In this document: one piece after another, positions 61,121 through 64,000 of the stretch
How positions within the stretch are numbered: position 1 is the first letter of the stretch
Layout of the letters: every line of letters begins with the position of its first letter
Source: Ulota crispa
Lineage: Eukaryota > Streptophyta > Bryopsida > Orthotrichales > Orthotrichaceae
NCBI GenBank assembly: GCA_963920765.1
Contig: OY987245.1
Location: 8,324,727-8,388,726, forward strand
Length of the DNA stretch: 64,000 nucleotides
Direction: 5' to 3'
Program-made: the position numbers and the translations under genes
The notes under the pieces: model-generated
Database searches by the model: none
Seen by the model: only the letters and a program-made list of their open reading frames with translations
What the model was told of the DNA's origin: nothing

Positions 61121-64000
61121 ATGGAGTCGTCCGGCGTCGACCAGCTCGTGGTAGATTTTCTGCGCAAGCGTGGCCTTACGAAGACGCTCAAGGCCTTCGT
61201 CTCTGAGACCAGCTATGTAAGTTTCTCTTAACACTCACTGCGCAGCTCATTTGTCAGCTGAAGGAATTGATCTTTTGAGGAGTTGTGGCAAAATTGGAGC
61301 TCCGTAGGGTTTTGTTTCCATGGCGTGGTAGCACTGAATCTGCCGCTTTTGGAGAGTTTGAGAACTTAGATATATTTTAGACTTCAGGAATTTTGGCGAT
61401 CTAGAATGAAATTGGTTTAAATGGCGCAATGGCTACTTGGTTTAGGGTTTCATTCTGCAGGAATGACGTCAACGTGACCTTTGTCCATTTGTAATGCGTA
61501 CTCATGAGGGAGGAATCTGTTCAAATGTCTTGGAATGTGCATCGGCGTTGAAGTTGTTGAGGTTGTTTGGCTCCTTGTCTCGAGTGTAAAGACGCTGAAG
61601 AATTCCTGGAAGTTTAGAATATATCGCTTTGTTCCTATGGTTTTCGTCAGTTACTTCTGTGGCGCAGCCTCATTGAATAGTTCTAGGGTTTAGGGTTTAG
61701 GGTTTTAGAGGTTGAGAAAATTGAGCAGTGAAACTTTTCTTGATTATTAGTCAAAGTACTTGGAGATGAGATGGTTACTAACACTGCAAGTTGATGTAAC
61801 ACATTGAATTCGTTAATCAGTTGCTCTGTGATTGTGCAGCAAGAGCCGGAGAGTGCTGTAAGTGGTGACCTTGAGACGATCTGCTCTGGATTTTTGGCCA
61901 GCAAGAAGGAAGTACAAGGGAAAGCTCGAGCAGATGTAAATGGAAGCAGTGCGAAGGTTGTTGTGAAGAAGGCTGAGCCTGAAAGCTCTTCGGACGATTC
62001 TGATGACTCTGATGATGAAGAGGAGGTAGCTGCAATTGCACCAGCTGTAAAAGAAGCACCTGCTGCAGTCATTGCAAAGGCTGAAAGTTCTTCTGATGAT
62101 TCCTCTTCTGATGACGATGGTGACGAACCTGCTCAAGTGGTTGCTGAAGTGAACGGTGTGGAAAAAAAGAAGCCAGAAACAGCTGAACCCGAGTCGTCTT
62201 CGTCTGAATCAGAGGATGAGGAGGTAGTAGTGCCTGCAAAGACTCCTCCTCCTCCTCCCGCCCTAGCAAAGGAAAAGAAGCCCGCACTGACAAAACCAGC
62301 AGACTCGTCTTCCTCTGACTCTAGTAGTGATGGTAAGTGGCCAAAGTAAGTCTAGTTCTCAGTTCATTTTACTCTGAGCAACAGGGATGGGAGCATTGTG
62401 TATTGAGCATTATATGTAATTGTTATTTGCAGATGAGGAAGTTGAAGTTGCCAAAACGGTAGTGGTGACTACAAATGCCGCTGAAGACTCCTCCAGTGAG
62501 GAAGAGAGTGATGTAGAAATGAAATCCGTCACTCCGGGAGTTGCAGACAAAAAGACTTCAAAGCCGTCAAGCTCTTCAGACAGCAGTGATTCAAGTGACG
62601 ATGAGATGGAGGTGGACAACAAACCTACAGAAACACTTGAGAAAAAGGTAGTTCAAAGTACCTTACCGAAAGTCGAGACAAAGAAGGTCGAAGCCGCAAT
62701 GAAGGCAGAATCCTCCTCTGATTCTTCTGATGATGATGAGAGTGACGATGAAGATTCAAAGAAAGTGGTAAAACCTGTAGTTGTCGCTCAACCTGCTGTT
62801 GCAAAGAAGGCAGAGTCTTCGTCCTCTGATTCATCATCTGATGAATCTGAAGATGAGAAACCGACGACCACAATAACGGTTGTTGCGACCAAGACTATTG
62901 TAAAGGCTGAAAACGTTGACGTTGGAAGCGACAGCAGTGACGAGAGTGTGGAAATCAAGAGCACCATTCGAGAAAGCGTGCCAGCTGTTAACGGAAAGCA
63001 GGTTTGGCTTTTCTTGCAAACTTCAGGATTCTGTTTTAGTTGAAGTTTCCAATTTTCCTAGCCCAATTTGGTGAGTTGTCTTGCAACTTTGTGCTTGGCT
63101 TGAGACCGCACATTTTATGGCCCGTCTGGTCAAACTTTTTATTCACTTCGGCATTGCATCAAAATGGGGTAATTGGTATGCTTTTTGCAACTGAGTCCAA
63201 GTGACTTACAAAAATCTGACCGTGCACCCTTTTTTTACTTGAAATTTACACTTTCTTCGAGGGTCATATTTGTGGGATTGCATCCATTCTCAATTGCTTT
63301 AGTATAATGCATTTTGCATTTCTCGTATTCGTGAGGCTCTTTTTACAGCGAGAATGTTTCTGGATTTCCTAGATTATTGCAAGAGTCTAGAGAAAAAAAA
63401 CCCGACAAGGATACTCTAATGATCATCATTAGAATAAACCTGCTGTTTACCACTATTTCTTTGCTTGGATGTTCACAGGTGGTACCTTCAGATTCGTCAG
63501 ACTCGTCAGATTCGTCAGACTCGTCAGATTCGTCAGACTCGTCAGATTCTTCTGACGATGAAGAAACTGAAGCCATAACTAAACCTGCTGGGAAAAAGGC
63601 TGAGAAAAGTTTGCCTACGCCAACCGAGGAAGTGGTTATGGAGAAGAAAACAGGAACCAAGAAAAACAAGCAGGCAACTTTAGAGTTAGCTGAGGAAGTG
63701 GTTGTGGAGAAGAAATCAGCAACTAAGAAACAAAAGCAGACAATTTTAGAGCCAGCTGAGGAAGTGGTTGTGGAGAAGAAATCAGCAACTAAGAAACAAA
63801 AGCAGACAATTTTAGAGCCAACCGAGGAAGTGGTTGTGGAGAAGAAATCAGGAACCAAGAAACACAAGCAGACAGCTTTAGAGCCAGCAGATGAGAAACC
63901 TACACCTAAGAAGAGCAAAAAATCTAAAGTGGTGCCGGAAGTAGTGGTGCAGGAAGAAGTGGTAGTACCTGCAGTAAACAAAAAGAAGAGAAAAGCTGAC
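61121..64000 (+). CDS. LisH-containing Nopp140/SRP40-like nucleolar phosphoprotein (partial, 3' end outside window)
   Basis: Likely a nucleolar/Cajal-body phosphoprotein that chaperones snoRNPs in ribosome biogenesis. Exons: 61121-61216, 61840-62332, 62433-63001, 63479 to beyond 64000. Residues 6-30 form a LisH motif (VDQLVVDFLRKRGLTKTLKA). Then acidic serine clusters (SSSDDSDDSDDEEE and similar, typical CK2 targets) alternate with Lys/Ala/Pro/Val-rich basic spacers, the Nopp140 pattern. Exon 4 begins with a DSS tract and holds four 22-residue repeats (63626-63889, EEVVVEKKSATKKQKQTILE plus PA). The conserved SRP40 C-terminal domain, if present, lies beyond the window, so the family call rests on architecture. 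An in-frame ATG at 61016 would add 35 Arg/Ser/Pro-rich residues; 61121 was chosen because the LisH motif follows directly. Confidence 0.8.
61684..61706 (+). repeat. Interstitial TTTAGGG-like run in intron 1 of the Nopp140-like gene
   Basis: Three adjacent TAGGGTT-type units of plant telomere type. Confidence 0.8.
63487..63552 (+). repeat. Coding microsatellite (GACTCGTCA-type)
   Basis: About seven 9-bp units alternating TCAGATTCG and TCAGACTCG, encoding Asp-Ser-Ser repeats at the start of exon 4. The alternation makes an 18-bp higher-order period. Confidence 0.9.
63626..63889 (+). repeat. Four 66-bp in-frame coding repeats
   Basis: Units at 63626, 63692, 63758 and 63824 each encode 22 residues of the EEVVVEKK type. 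Units 2 and 3 are almost identical in nucleotides, showing recent duplication; units 1 and 4 have diverged. Confidence 0.9.

Noticed and set aside
63343-63981. 212-codon minus-strand open frame at the window end
   Set aside because: It is the complement of the repeated exon 4 of the Nopp140-like gene; its Ser/Thr/Phe repeats mirror the 66-bp coding units.

Overview
The window is nuclear DNA of a land plant. Long AT-rich, repeat-filled spacers alternate with short GC-richer exons, and every intron reconstructed has GT-AG borders. The genes include a class III secretory peroxidase, a carotenoid lycopene beta-cyclase with a plastid-type leader, and a fused TenA-HAD thiamine phosphatase. One intron holds a piece of the plastid atpB gene. 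The telomere-like motifs, MITEs and Helitrons also fit a plant. I lean towards a bryophyte-grade plant because the atpB remnant and several proteins do not look angiosperm-like, but the species cannot be fixed from sequence alone.

Six protein genes were found, all on the + strand. (1) 3383-10691: an E1-type ubiquitin-activating enzyme in 13 exons, complete but with an altered ATP-site motif. (2) 14003-20715: TH2-like thiamine monophosphate phosphatase, 7 exons. (3) 35487-39711: HDC1/Rxt3-like histone-deacetylase-complex subunit, 10 exons. (4) 42647-47651: lycopene beta-cyclase, 8 exons. (5) 50013-54403: class III peroxidase, 5 exons. (6) 61121 to beyond 64000: a LisH-containing, Ser/Asp/Lys-rich Nopp140/SRP40-like nucleolar phosphoprotein, cut by the window edge. 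The exon models of the five complete genes keep an open frame throughout and end in a stop. The genes belong to unrelated housekeeping or metabolic pathways (ubiquitin, thiamine, chromatin, carotenoids, cell wall, nucleolus), so this is ordinary plant gene order and not a cluster.

The rest is a dense record of small non-autonomous transposons. There are eight copies of one fold-back family whose ends start GGGAAAATTTCATGGATACC. There are three Stowaway-like MITEs (TA target), two TA-flanked GGGGGTTTCAAATAT elements, one Tourist/Harbinger-like MITE (TAA target) just upstream of the TH2 gene, five CACTA-type mini-elements (four with clear 3-bp duplications), and a probable hAT-like fold-back with a CACTA mini-element nested in it. 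Two short Helitrons lie 47 kb apart in opposite orientation. Many of these sit inside introns of four of the six genes. The block from about 20.7 to 34.8 kb is gene-free and consists of decayed repeats.

The points most worth a second look are the E1 whose usually invariant ATP-contacting Arg is an Asp, the plastid atpB insertion in the lycopene cyclase gene, the Helitron pair, and the intron-loaded hairpin elements. I did not find a clearly new multi-gene system.
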